A stretch of 41,115 nucleotides of DNA from Lachnospiraceae bacterium (GCA_024403555.1 JAKSRP010000014.1:1-41115), one strand, 5' to 3'; positions 25,054 through 34,397 are shown, numbered from the stretch's first letter. Notes: generated from the sequence alone by a model not told the origin. Numbers and translations: made by a program.

Positions 25054-25090
25054 GATAAGCATCCCGAAATCGGAATGCTTATCTTTTTTT
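25054..25090 (+). terminator. Hairpin between carB and the PurF-like gene, T run on the plus strand
   Basis: GATAAGCAT-C-CCG-AAAT-CGG-A-ATGCTTATC has one internal mismatch and is followed on the plus strand by seven T residues. Both neighbours are transcribed on the minus strand, where the hairpin is followed by TTCATC only. It may end carB weakly or block antisense transcription entering carB. Confidence 0.6.
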
Positions 25091-25102
25091 ATATTTTATA
25101 TA

Positions 25103-28100
25103 TTATTTGTCTTTAATTGCGGAATGTAATTCCTGAAGGGATTTGATATCAGAACCACCATGTCTTCTGATAGACTGAATACCCTTAGCAGCTGCAAGAG
25201 CAGCAGCGATTGTTGTGAAGTAAGGAACTTTTGCTTTGATTGCAGCCTTACGTAAGTAAGAGTCATCATAAGCAGAGTCTTTACCTACTGGAGAGTTAAC
25301 AACGATGTCAACTGTTCCGTTTGTGATAAGATCGTATGTATTTGGACGACCTTCGAAGAGTTTGTTTACTCTTTCAGCAGCAATACCAGCTTCATTAAGA
25401 GCTTTGCAGTTACCTTCTGTAGCAACGATCTTGAATCCGTTGTCGGAGAAGATCTGAGCAAGTTCAACGATTTCTGGTTTGTCTTTTCTATTTACAGAGA
25501 TGAGTACAGTTCCTTCTGTAGGTAATTTCATGGAAGCAGCTTCCTGAGCTTTGCAGAATGCTTCATGATATGTTGCAGAAAGACCTAAAACTTCACCTGT
25601 AGATCTCATTTCTGGTCCAAGTACAGGGTCAACTTCCTGGAACATGTTGAATGGGAATACGGATTCTTTTACACCGTAGTGTGGAATATCCTGTTCACAT
25701 AATGCTGGAACTGGAGATTCTTTTCCTGTAAGTTCGGAAGTGATGATTTCTGTAGCAAGTGGTACCATACGGATGTTACATACTTTAGATACTAATGGTA
25801 CTGTACGGGATGCACGTGGGTTAGCTTCTAATACATATACTTTATCATTTTCGATTGCGTACTGCATGTTCATAAGACCACGAACGCCCATTTCTTCAGC
25901 AATCTTTCTTGTGTATTCTTTGATTGTTTCAACATTCTTTGGAGAGATGTGAACAGATGGAAGTACACAAGCGGAGTCACCGGAGTGAACACCTGCAAGT
26001 TCGATATGTTCCATAACTGCAGGAACGAATGCATGTTTTCCATCAGAAATAGCATCAGCTTCACATTCCATAGCATGTCCTAAGAAACGGTCAATAAGGA
26101 TTGGTCTGTCAGGTGTTACACCAACAGCAGCTTCCATGTAGCCAACCATAGCAGTTGCATCGTATACAACTTCCATACCACGACCACCAAGTACGTAAGA
26201 AGGACGTACCATAACTGGATAGCCGATTTCTTCAGCGATTGCTAAAGCTTCTTCAACGTTAACAGCCATTCCGGATTCTGGCATTGGGATTTCTAATTTA
26301 TCCATCATAGCACGGAATAAGTCACGGTCTTCCGCAAGGTCGATAACAGCAGGAGAAGTACCTAAAATCTTAACTCCGTTAGCTTCTAACTGGGAAGCTA
26401 AGTTAAGTGGAGTCTGACCACCGAACTGAGCAATAACGCCAAGAGGTTTTTCTTTATTGTAGATACTTAAAACATCTTCTAATGTAAGAGGTTCAAAGTA
26501 TAATTTGTCGGATGTATCGTAGTCTGTAGATACTGTTTCAGGGTTACAGTTTACGATAATTGTTTCAAATCCTAATTTCTTTAATGCTTTAGCAGCATGT
26601 ACACAACAGTAGTCAAATTCGATACCCTGACCGATACGGTTAGGACCACCACCTAAGATCATAATCTTATTGTTGTTTGATACTTCGTTTTTGTCTTCTG
26701 CATTGTATGTGGAGTAGTAGTAAGCAGCATCCTGAGTTCCGGATACGTGTACACCTTCCCATGCTTCTTCAACACCAAGTTCGATTCTCTTGTTACGTAC
26801 ATCATCTTCAGATACTTCACAGATCTGGGAAATGTATTTGTCAGAGAAACCGTCTTTCTTAGCAGCGATTAATAATTCGTCTGCTGGTAAAGAACCTTTG
26901 CATTCCATCATAGCATTTTCTTCGTCAACTAATTCCTTCATCTGTTCAATGAACCATTTTTTAACCTTTGTAAGGTTGTAGATTTCATCAACAGTAGCGC
27001 CTGCACGAAGTGCTTCGTACATTACGAAGTGACGTTCGGAGCTAGGAGTAATTAACATCTTGAGTAAGTCTTCTTTGGATTTTGTATCAAAATCTTTCGC
27101 ATGACCAAGACCATAACGACCTGTTTCAAGAGAACGGATTGCTTTCTGGAAAGCTTCTTTGTATGTTTTACCGATACTCATAACTTCACCAACGGCTCTC
27201 ATCTGAGTACCAAGTTTATCTTCAACGCCTTTGAACTTTTCAAATGCCCAACGAGCGAACTTGATTACAACGTAATCTCCGTCTGGAACGTACTTGTCAA
27301 GTGTTCCATATTTACCACATGGAAGATCTTTTAATGTAAGACCTGTAGCTAATTTTGCGGATACTAAAGCGATAGGGAAACCTGTAGCTTTAGAAGCAAG
27401 AGCAGAAGAACGGGATGTACGTGGGTTGATTTCGATGATGATGATACGGTCAGATACTGGATCATGAGCAAACTGACAGTTACATCCACCAATAACCTGT
27501 ACAGCGTCTACTACTTTGTAAGCAGCTTCCTGTAAACGGTCCTGAATTTCCTGGGAAATTGTAAGCATTGGAGCGGAACAGAAGGAGTCACCTGTGTGAA
27601 CACCCATTGGATCGATGTTTTCGATGAAACATACTGTGATCATGTTTCCATCTTTATCACGAACTACTTCAAGCTCTAATTCTTCCCATCCTAAGATAGA
27701 TTCTTCAACGAGAACCTGTCCTACTAAGGAAGCCTGAAGACCACGGGCAATAACAGTTTTTAACTCTTCTTTATTGTATACGAGACCGCCGCCGGCACCA
27801 CCCATTGTGTATGCAGGACGAAGAACTACTGGGTAACCTAATCTATCAGCGATTTCTAAACCTTCTTCAACACTGTATGCAACCTGGGATCTAGCCATTT
27901 CGATTCCAAGTTTGTCCATTGTGTTCTTGAATTCGATACGGTCTTCACCACGTTCGATAGCATCGATCTGTACGCCGATAACCTGTACATTATATTTATC
28001 TAAGATACCTTCCTTGGAAAGCTCTGCACATAAGTTTAATCCGGACTGTCCGCCTAAGTTAGGAAGAACTGCATCTGGACGTTCCTTTGCGATAATCTGT

Positions 28101-28324
28101 TCGAGACGTTCAACATTTAAAGGTTCGATATAAGTTACATCAGCTGTTTCTGGGTCAGTCATGATTGTAGCTGGGTTAGAGTTTACTAATACGATTTCAT
28201 AACCTAAGCTCTTTAATGCTTTACAAGCCTGAGTACCGGAGTAGTCAAACTCACAAGCCTGTCCGATTACGATTGGGCCGGAACCGATGATCAGAACCTT
28301 ATGAATATCTGTTCTTTTTGGCAT
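25103..28324 (-). CDS. carB: Carbamoyl-phosphate synthase large subunit
   Basis: Makes carbamoyl phosphate from bicarbonate, ammonia (from the CarA glutaminase) and two ATP, feeding arginine and pyrimidine synthesis. The 1073 residues contain two homologous ATP-grasp halves: the first begins VLIIGSGPIVIGQACEFDYS, the second MILGGGPNRIGQGIEFDYC. An oligomerisation region lies between them, and a C-terminal MGS-like regulatory domain starts with ISVNRKDKPEIVELA. The start is set at 28324 because AAAGGAG is 8 bases upstream; the open frame extends 12 codons further. carA is not adjacent. The gene has its own promoter with a leader of about 38 nt, too short for a pyrimidine attenuator. Confidence 0.97.
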   Translation of the reverse strand: MPKRTDIHKVLIIGSGPIVIGQACEFDYSGTQACKALKSLGYEIVLVNSNPATIMTDPETADVTYIEPLNVERLEQIIAKERPDAVLPNLGGQSGLNLCAELSKEGILDKYNVQVIGVQIDAIERGEDRIEFKNTMDKLGIEMARSQVAYSVEEGLEIADRLGYPVVLRPAYTMGGAGGGLVYNKEELKTVIARGLQASLVGQVLVEESILGWEELELEVVRDKDGNMITVCFIENIDPMGVHTGDSFCSAPMLTISQEIQDRLQEAAYKVVDAVQVIGGCNCQFAHDPVSDRIIIIEINPRTSRSSALASKATGFPIALVSAKLATGLTLKDLPCGKYGTLDKYVPDGDYVVIKFARWAFEKFKGVEDKLGTQMRAVGEVMSIGKTYKEAFQKAIRSLETGRYGLGHAKDFDTKSKEDLLKMLITPSSERHFVMYEALRAGATVDEIYNLTKVKKWFIEQMKELVDEENAMMECKGSLPADELLIAAKKDGFSDKYISQICEVSEDDVRNKRIELGVEEAWEGVHVSGTQDAAYYYSTYNAEDKNEVSNNNKIMILGGGPNRIGQGIEFDYCCVHAAKALKKLGFETIIVNCNPETVSTDYDTSDKLYFEPLTLEDVLSIYNKEKPLGVIAQFGGQTPLNLASQLEANGVKILGTSPAVIDLAEDRDLFRAMMDKLEIPMPESGMAVNVEEALAIAEEIGYPVMVRPSYVLGGRGMEVVYDATAMVGYMEAAVGVTPDRPILIDRFLGHAMECEADAISDGKHAFVPAVMEHIELAGVHSGDSACVLPSVHISPKNVETIKEYTRKIAEEMGVRGLMNMQYAIENDKVYVLEANPRASRTVPLVSKVCNIRMVPLATEIITSELTGKESPVPALCEQDIPHYGVKESVFPFNMFQEVDPVLGPEMRSTGEVLGLSATYHEAFCKAQEAASMKLPTEGTVLISVNRKDKPEIVELAQIFSDNGFKIVATEGNCKALNEAGIAAERVNKLFEGRPNTYDLITNGTVDIVVNSPVGKDSAYDDSYLRKAAIKAKVPYFTTIAAALAAAKGIQSIRRHGGSDIKSLQELHSAIKDK

Positions 28325-28369
28325 ATTGTTATCTCCTTTATTAAATTTTTTCAAAATCATACAATTTCT

Positions 28370-28397
28370 ATTATATCGAAAGTTTCTAATTTATCAA
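28370..28397 (-). promoter_or_regulatory. Promoter of carB
   Basis: On the minus strand TTGATA and a perfect TATAAT are separated by 16 bases. The predicted transcript starts about 38 bases before the ATG. Confidence 0.65.
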
Positions 28398-28463
28398 CTA
28401 ATTTATTAAAAAATTTTAATGAAAAACTTTATTTTATAAAGATATGGAATGAAAGCACCCGTC

Positions 28464-28492
28464 TTGTCATGGATAAAAAAACCTTATATAAT
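28464..28492 (+). promoter_or_regulatory. Promoter of the Rrf2/NUDIX-M15 unit
   Basis: TTGTCA, a 17-base spacer and a perfect TATAAT, then AT-rich sequence up to the Rrf2 start codon 46 bases downstream. Rrf2 regulators often bind their own promoters. Confidence 0.72.
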
Positions 28493-28538
28493 ATATATTT
28501 AGTAGGATTTGAACAGAGAAATATCAGGAGAAAAGAAC

Positions 28539-29003
28539 ATGAAAATTTCAACAAAAGGACGATATGCTCTTCGAATTGTCATTGATTTAGCGAAAAACAG
28601 TCAGGAACATTGTGTGCCGTTAAAAGACATTTCCAAAAGACAGCATATCACAATCAAATACATGGAACAGATTATGCCTCTTCTTACAAAGGCAGGTTAT
28701 GTTAAGAGCTACCGTGGAAATAATGGAGGATATAAGCTTAACAAACCGGCAGAAGAACTCTCAGCAGGCATGATTCTTAGAGCAGCAGAAGGCAGCTTAT
28801 CACCGAATGCATGCTTGGATGATGAGATTAATACATGTCCACGATGTGGTCTTTGCGATACCATTGGCTTTTGGGAAGGCTTAAAAGCCGTGGTGAATGA
28901 ATATACCGACAGTGTGTCCATCGCAGACTTAGTCAATGAAGAAAAACGAAAAGATAAAATTATGGAAACATTCAAGAATAAACAGGAAGAAAACGATGAA
29001 TAA
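28539..29003 (+). CDS. Rrf2-family transcriptional regulator with Fe-S-type cysteines
   Basis: A 154-residue winged-helix regulator. The N-terminus (MKISTKGRYALRIVIDLA), the recognition-helix region (LKDISKRQHITIKYMEQIM) and the wing (YRGNNGGYKLNKPAEEL) are typical of IscR/CymR-like Rrf2 proteins. A cysteine group, ACLDDEINTCPRCGLC, lies where IscR and NsrR bind an iron-sulfur cluster, so sensing of Fe-S status, redox or NO is plausible; CymR lacks such a group. The start at 28539 follows AGGAG. The last 8 bases overlap the start of the NUDIX-M15 gene, so the two are co-translated. Confidence 0.92.
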   Translation: MKISTKGRYALRIVIDLAKNSQEHCVPLKDISKRQHITIKYMEQIMPLLTKAGYVKSYRGNNGGYKLNKPAEELSAGMILRAAEGSLSPNACLDDEINTCPRCGLCDTIGFWEGLKAVVNEYTDSVSIADLVNEEKRKDKIMETFKNKQEENDE

Positions 29004-30141
29004 ATCAGATTTAATAGCGAAATTAGAACAGTTTCTTCCATATAATGAGCAGGAGCAAAAGGATAAAGCGTTTATTTTACGCTTGTTAAATGCTTCCGAA
29101 GACGTTTTTTTCCGTTCGAATGACGTGGCGCATATGACGGCTTCTGCGTGGGTAACGAATAAAACACATGACAAGATTTTGATGATCTATCATAATATTT
29201 ATGATTCCTGGGCGTGGCTTGGTGGTCATGCAGACGGGGACGAGGATTTACTTCGTGTTGCCTTAAAAGAGGTGCGAGAAGAGAGTGGGCTTACGAACAT
29301 TGTGCCCGTGACCGATGACATTTTCAGTGTTGAAGTGCTTACGGTCAATGGTCACGAAAAGAGAGGCGAATACGTGCATTCCCATCTTCATCTTAATGTG
29401 ACCTATCTTTTTGAGGCGGATGAAGAAGATGAGATTTTCATCAAACCAGATGAAAATAGTAATATTGGATGGTTTTCTTTAGATGGCGCCATTGAAGCAT
29501 CATCTGAAGAGTGGTTTGTTAAGAGAGTGTATCCAAAGCTTAATGAAAAGCTTAACGCCTTATTTGCAGCAGAACCGATTTCGGACGAAACATTTGCTCG
29601 TATGAAAGGAAAATCTTTTGCTGATGACTGTGTGATTCCAAGAGAAGAGCTTCGATATCTTCGCGTGCTCCACTGGGGATTTGATGAAAAGCCTCACAAA
29701 GGAGAACTAGTAGTGCATGAATCCGTTGCGGATGAAATCGTACTTATAATGAAGAAATTGTATGAAAACCGCTATCCGATAGAGAAGATGAGACTGATTG
29801 ATGAGTATGATGCGGATGATCTAAAGTCCATGGGGGATAATAATTCTTCGGCATTTTGTTACCGTGTCATTGCCCATACGGACATCATTTCCCAGCATGG
29901 AAGAGGGCTTGCGATTGATATCAATCCGCTTTATAATCCGTATGTGACGGACATCGAGTTTACGCCGGTTGAAGGTGAGGCGTATCTTGACCGAAGCAAG
30001 GATTTTCCTTATAAAATCAATCATGAGGATCTCTGCTTTAAACTGTTTAGCGAATATGGTTATGAGTGGGGTGGAGACTGGGAAGACAGCAAGGATTACC
30101 AGCATTTCCAGAAGGTAAAAAGAGAGAAACCTATCTATTAG
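28996..30141 (+). CDS. NUDIX hydrolase fused to an M15-family D,D- or L,D-peptidase domain
   Basis: The 381-residue protein has a NUDIX domain (about 35-190) with the box G-x5-E-x7-KEVREESGL (77-99; the usual R of REUxEE is K91). A second domain follows (about 216-381) of the M15 peptidoglycan carboxypeptidase type: LHWGFDEKPHKGELVV, MRLIDEYDADDLKSM, SQHGRGLAID matching SxHxxGxAxD with probable zinc ligands H301 and D308, and DYQHF with D367 and H370. M15 enzymes cut peptidoglycan stem peptides and usually work outside the cell, yet there is no signal peptide or membrane helix. A cytoplasmic role in muropeptide recycling or nucleotide-linked precursor turnover is an inference. The start at 28996 overlaps the Rrf2 gene and is preceded by AGGAAG. 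Confidence 0.88.
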   Translation: MNKSDLIAKLEQFLPYNEQEQKDKAFILRLLNASEDVFFRSNDVAHMTASAWVTNKTHDKILMIYHNIYDSWAWLGGHADGDEDLLRVALKEVREESGLTNIVPVTDDIFSVEVLTVNGHEKRGEYVHSHLHLNVTYLFEADEEDEIFIKPDENSNIGWFSLDGAIEASSEEWFVKRVYPKLNEKLNALFAAEPISDETFARMKGKSFADDCVIPREELRYLRVLHWGFDEKPHKGELVVHESVADEIVLIMKKLYENRYPIEKMRLIDEYDADDLKSMGDNNSSAFCYRVIAHTDIISQHGRGLAIDINPLYNPYVTDIEFTPVEGEAYLDRSKDFPYKINHEDLCFKLFSEYGYEWGGDWEDSKDYQHFQKVKREKPIY

Positions 30142-30211
30142 GAATTTCTTTATATATAGAAGAAATAATAATTGATAAAAGAAAATATATGAAAAATTGA
30201 GGAAATTGAAG

Positions 30212-30916
30212 ATGAAAAAGAATTTTATGGAAGGCTTCCGTGATGGGATTCCTATTGGACTGGGATATTTCGCGGTAGCATTTTCTCTGGGGATTTTTGC
30301 CCGTGACATCGGGATGAATGCCCTTCAGGGCTTTTTAGCAAGTTTAGTGACACTTGCTTCCGCCGGAGAATATGTAGGGTTTAGCATGATGGCAGCTCAT
30401 GCAACCTATGCAGAAATGGCAATTGCGATTGCGGTTACGAATGCAAGATATTTTCTGATGAGCTGTGCGCTTAGCCAGAAATTATCACCGGAAACAGGTA
30501 TTGGACATCGTTTTGGTGTAGCACTTGGGGTAACCGATGAGATTTTCGGTATTTCGATTGCAAGAAAAGGCGTGTTAAGTCCATTCTATAATTATGGCGC
30601 CATTACGATTGCGGCACCTCTCTGGGCACTGGGAACTTCCCTTGGTCTTATTGCGGGAAATCTGCTTCCAGACCGATTAGTAAGCGCATTAAGCGTTGCT
30701 TTATATGGCATGTTTCTTGCCATTATCGTACCTCCTGCAAGGGATAACAAGATTATCCGCGTTCTTGTGTTAGCAGCATTTGCCGCAAGCTTTGCTTTTG
30801 AGAAGCTTCCGATGATTTCTACATTATCCGGTGGAACAAGAACGATTATCATTACCGTGATTTTAGCAGCAATTGCGGCTTTATTATTCCCGGTTGACGA
30901 CGAGGAGGACGAATAA
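30212..30916 (+). CDS. azlC: AzlC-family branched-chain amino acid exporter, large subunit
   Basis: A 234-residue integral membrane protein of the LIV-E family that, with AzlD, exports branched-chain amino acids and analogues. Typical segments: GFRDGIPIGLGYFAVAFSLG at the N-terminus, LVTLASAGEYVGFSMM, AVTNARYFLMSCALSQKL and GVTDEIFGI. The start was set at the ATG at 30212 behind GAGGA; a TTG 15 bases upstream is less likely. It is followed after one base by azlD, so the pair forms a unit, possibly continuing from the NUDIX-M15 gene 70 bases upstream. Confidence 0.93.
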   Translation: MKKNFMEGFRDGIPIGLGYFAVAFSLGIFARDIGMNALQGFLASLVTLASAGEYVGFSMMAAHATYAEMAIAIAVTNARYFLMSCALSQKLSPETGIGHRFGVALGVTDEIFGISIARKGVLSPFYNYGAITIAAPLWALGTSLGLIAGNLLPDRLVSALSVALYGMFLAIIVPPARDNKIIRVLVLAAFAASFAFEKLPMISTLSGGTRTIIITVILAAIAALLFPVDDEEDE

Positions 30917-30917
30917 G

Positions 30918-31223
30918 ATGAGCAAAACCTGGATTTATATTATCATTATGGCGGGAGTAACTTATCTAATCCGTGTGCTCCCACTGACTTTGATTCGAAA
31001 ACCAATTGAGAATCGATTTATCAAATCATTTTTATACTATGTACCATACGTAACACTGGCTGCGATGACATTTCCGGCAATCGTTGAGGCGACCACTGCA
31101 CCAGTTGCAGGGATTGCAGCACTCATCATTGGCGTCATTTTAGCATGGAGAAATACAAGCATGGTTATGGTAGCATCCATTTGCTGTTTTGTGGTACTGG
31201 CAGTGGAGTTTGTATTAGTATAA
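30918..31223 (+). CDS. azlD: AzlD-family branched-chain amino acid exporter, small subunit
   Basis: A 101-residue membrane protein with about four hydrophobic helices (WIYIIIMAGVTYLIRVLPLT, FLYYVPYVTLAAMTFPAIV, then two more), the partner of AzlC. The start is the ATG one base after the azlC stop, with GAGGAGG in the end of azlC. The frame extends upstream within azlC without support. Ends at a strong convergent terminator. Confidence 0.92.
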   Translation: MSKTWIYIIIMAGVTYLIRVLPLTLIRKPIENRFIKSFLYYVPYVTLAAMTFPAIVEATTAPVAGIAALIIGVILAWRNTSMVMVASICCFVVLAVEFVLV

Positions 31224-31306
31224 GACATGCGCTTGTATAAGAAGTTGTATAAGATATGTATATAAAGTGTATTTAAGAACTCTTAGATATTCATATGCAA
31301 AAAAAT

Positions 31307-31353
31307 AACCCTGAAGAACTGGAGAGAGAAATCGTGTTCTTCAGGGTTTTTCA
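31307..31353. terminator. Bidirectional terminator between azlD and the hydrolase gene
   Basis: AACCCTGAAGAAC (31307-31319) and GTTCTTCAGGGTT (31336-31348) pair perfectly over 13 bp with a 16-base loop. A T run follows, and an A-rich stretch precedes, so converging genes share it. Confidence 0.92.
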
Positions 31354-31413
31354 ATGATTAAAGTAGATTGAAGAAGAGTGTGTATTAGTCTGACGCTACT
31401 TTAATTATTGTTA

Positions 31414-32844
31414 TTAGTGATTGGAATCCATGACTGGAACTGGTCTTGCAACTGCCTGGGCTTTCATGATATCGCCGTCAAGAACGGAGATAAAGCCGTC
31501 ATCAACAAATGCATCGATGGCTGCAAACATTTTTGTGATGTAGTCTTCGTGTGTTGGATATAATTCCTTGAGACGTTCTTCACTAAATGGTACATAGCAG
31601 CTGTCCATGTCATTAGAACTTGTGCCACTGTAATAAGAAGCAACTGGAACACTTAATTCAGGAAGTCTTAAACCACCCTTGCAGTTTCCGTCTTCATCTA
31701 AAGCGGCATAACCAGTTTCGTCTGTTTCGATGAGACCATGTGCATGTGGTGGAACACTGATTCCACGGGACCATGCATCTAAGTTTCTTAAAGCCTGTCT
31801 CATAATAGCATCCATGCATAATGTAGAGAAATCTGTTGCAGGGAAGCCTGTTTTCTGGCCGATTGCTGCGATTTCCTCATAACCTGGGCGGTAGAGACAG
31901 CCTACAAATGTATTGTGAGCATGGCTGGCAGCTTCGTATAAGCGGAAGCGGTCGCCAATTTCATCACTGTCTGGTCTTCTGTGGCTGATATGTCCGGCAA
32001 AATCGCGGAAATCCCACTGAGACATGATACGGATAAATGGTACAGGACAGTTCTTTGTAATCTGGATTGGATCGGTTGGTTCTGCAGGATCTTCTTCCTG
32101 GTTTAATGGAACCATCTGGCTTCCTGTGTAGCTTAAATATCCGTCAAATGGTGCTTCCACTGGAGATGGGCGGTCACTTTCGTGGAAGATATTAATGTAG
32201 GTAGATAAGAACATGCCAGACTGGGAACATCCCATAGCATATACCTTTTCAATTTCGCCACCAATAAATTCAGATCCTTCCGGACGTTTAAAGAAGTCAC
32301 CTAACTGTGTGAGCATATCCCAGAAAAGACCATATTCAGTCTCTTTGGAGCTGTGCTGCCACATAAGAATCTTCTTACTGATTTCGCCAGGATTCTTATT
32401 TGGGTTTGTCCAGTCAAGTGGAGCATAACGTTCTGGATCATATTTTTTAAGAGAAGCAATACAGCCTTCACGGATTGTGATACCTACATAGATATCTCCG
32501 TCTCTTAACATAGATGGCCATACCTGACACCACATTGGAACTACATCCCATCCATTGGTTGGGTTGATGAGTTCAATTACGATATTACCGCTGAATTTTT
32601 TCATATCAGCAGGCTTTCTTACAAGAAAACGGTTTGTATATGGCGCATCAGCGAATTTGATTTCCGCCTGATTATTTTTTAATGTGTAAACATTTGCTTT
32701 TCCGCTAAAGAAATATTCTTCTTCAACATAGCCGTAGCGTTTTAAGTCGATTGGGACAAGCTGACGGTCACATGCATTCCATGGAATAGAGTTTTCTGTT
32801 CTAGGAACATATGTAATATTTTCAATTGTTAATTGATTTTTCAT
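31414..32844 (-). CDS. Alpha/beta-hydrolase domain protein, substrate unknown
   Basis: A 476-residue protein of the alpha/beta-hydrolase-domain type. The nucleophile elbow is GCSQSG with serine about residue 207, preceded by the strand IEKVYAM. Other conserved-looking parts are FLVRKPADMKKFSGNIVIEL, NPTNGWDVVPMW and the later IMSQWDFRDFAG, which may carry the acid; a histidine in YEAASHAHNTF could complete the triad. No signal peptide is seen, so it probably acts on something imported. It lies 40 bases after the DASS-like transporter gene on the same strand, suggesting it hydrolyses the transported ester or amide. The start at 32844 is favoured by GGGGGA 7 bases upstream; an ATG 15 bases earlier has no site. 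Confidence 0.82.
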   Translation of the reverse strand: MKNQLTIENITYVPRTENSIPWNACDRQLVPIDLKRYGYVEEEYFFSGKANVYTLKNNQAEIKFADAPYTNRFLVRKPADMKKFSGNIVIELINPTNGWDVVPMWCQVWPSMLRDGDIYVGITIREGCIASLKKYDPERYAPLDWTNPNKNPGEISKKILMWQHSSKETEYGLFWDMLTQLGDFFKRPEGSEFIGGEIEKVYAMGCSQSGMFLSTYINIFHESDRPSPVEAPFDGYLSYTGSQMVPLNQEEDPAEPTDPIQITKNCPVPFIRIMSQWDFRDFAGHISHRRPDSDEIGDRFRLYEAASHAHNTFVGCLYRPGYEEIAAIGQKTGFPATDFSTLCMDAIMRQALRNLDAWSRGISVPPHAHGLIETDETGYAALDEDGNCKGGLRLPELSVPVASYYSGTSSNDMDSCYVPFSEERLKELYPTHEDYITKMFAAIDAFVDDGFISVLDGDIMKAQAVARPVPVMDSNH

Positions 32845-32884
32845 TTCAAAGTCCCCCATAATTATAATTTTAATTAGATTTTGA

Positions 32885-34339
32885 TTAGATGATACCTGCT
32901 AATAATTTTGTTCCTAAAGGTACAATAATGAGACAGGATACGATAATCATAGTTGCACATACAGCGATACTGTATTTTGCGGTACCTTTATATTCTACAC
33001 CCATGTCAGAGTAAATGATACTCATTGTTGGAGCAGCACTTACTGTACAGAATGCGGTACCACAGATTGCAATTACTGCACATGCGAATGCAAGTACCTG
33101 TGCTGGATTGATTCCAGGAACAGACATCATTGCTGGTACGAAACTGGAGCATACAACAACACCTGCAACTGTGTTAGAACAGAAGTTAGTGATTAAGGAT
33201 GCTACAACGATACCGATTAACATAGCTAACATGATTGGCATTTTAGCAACAATAGGTCCTAAGATGTTCTGTAAACATAAGGAGATACCGAATTCTTCAG
33301 CACCTACGTTACCAGCATAGAACATGATTGCGCCTAAGAACATAATCATAGACCAAGGTACTTTAGCAGCTGCTTTGTTAAGATCCATAACAGGTTCGCC
33401 GTCTACTGTGATGATACACATTAATGCACATACAAGTGTTACACCGGCAGCGATGGAGATACCACTGAAGTATCCTGCAACAGGTCCTAAGAATGTACAG
33501 TAAGCAAGTACATAGAATGTTAAGATTACGATCATACCTAAGATTGCAATCTTACCACGTTTGTTGATTGGGTTTGCACTTAATTCTGCACGCATTGCAG
33601 CGTCGTCGAAGTTTTCAAATTTTGATACGTCAGGACGGATGATAAATTTGATTACGAGCCATGCAACAACAATCATAATTGCAAGATAGAAACCACATAC
33701 GGAGAAGTAGTCCATTGCTGTAAATTTGCTGAATCCAAGACCTACAACAAGACCAACCATAGTTAATACATATGGACGACCCCAGATTAAAACACCATCA
33801 CATGTCTGAGCGACCCAGCCGATTAATAAGCCGTGTGCTTTGAAGAATTTGTCTTCTTTTGTATAACCGATGGATTTTGTTACTTCATATAAAATTCTGA
33901 AGAATAATACGGATACTACCTGAGGAGCTGTAAAGATGGAGATGATAACCATAGCAATTGTAAACATGATCATGAATAATGTTGGATGACCATGGATGAA
34001 TTTTCTGGAAATGATCCATTTTACGATCCATTCAAATGCACCGCTTTCTTCCATTACAGTAGCTACCATTAAGAATGGGATTACAGCTGCTGCACAAACG
34101 TTACCCCATAATGTCATATAAGATGGAACACCAGGTGCAACAAGAAGCATAATTGCAACGGTTACAGAAAATAAAGAAGTCCATCCTGTACCACAGGTAA
34201 GCCATAAATAAATAGTTGGCAGGAATACTGATAACATACGTACACCTGCATTAGTAAGGCCGTTTGCTTCTGGTAATAAGAAGTAAAGAGCGATACCAGC
34301 AATAATAGCAATCAAGAAATGTTTCTGATTCTTATTCAT
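32885..34339 (-). CDS. DASS/ion-transporter superfamily permease
   Basis: A 484-residue membrane protein with about 12 hydrophobic helices. Segments such as WLTCGTGWTSLFSVTVAIMLL, AAAVIPFLMVATVMEESGAFEW, FTAPQVVSVLFFRILYEV, PWSMIMFLGAIMFYAG and FCSNTVAGVVVCSSFVPAM fit the divalent anion:sodium symporter (SLC13) or related arsenite/Na+ antiporter group. The paired helix-hairpin NFCSNTVAG and CTVSAAPTMS resemble the SNT/SxP motifs of that group. The substrate is probably an organic acid. The start at 34339 follows AAGGAGG; an earlier in-frame ATG lacks a site. It is first in a two-gene unit with the hydrolase and divergent from a LysR gene. Confidence 0.86.
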   Translation of the reverse strand: MNKNQKHFLIAIIAGIALYFLLPEANGLTNAGVRMLSVFLPTIYLWLTCGTGWTSLFSVTVAIMLLVAPGVPSYMTLWGNVCAAAVIPFLMVATVMEESGAFEWIVKWIISRKFIHGHPTLFMIMFTIAMVIISIFTAPQVVSVLFFRILYEVTKSIGYTKEDKFFKAHGLLIGWVAQTCDGVLIWGRPYVLTMVGLVVGLGFSKFTAMDYFSVCGFYLAIMIVVAWLVIKFIIRPDVSKFENFDDAAMRAELSANPINKRGKIAILGMIVILTFYVLAYCTFLGPVAGYFSGISIAAGVTLVCALMCIITVDGEPVMDLNKAAAKVPWSMIMFLGAIMFYAGNVGAEEFGISLCLQNILGPIVAKMPIMLAMLIGIVVASLITNFCSNTVAGVVVCSSFVPAMMSVPGINPAQVLAFACAVIAICGTAFCTVSAAPTMSIIYSDMGVEYKGTAKYSIAVCATMIIVSCLIIVPLGTKLLAGII

Positions 34340-34397
34340 TGTTTTCCTCCTTTTCATACGTACACACACTCTCTCTTGATGATTATTTAACAATCAC

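Noticed and set aside
28325-28460. Pyrimidine-responsive attenuator before carB
   Set aside because: The predicted leader is only about 38 nt and contains no terminator/antiterminator pair.
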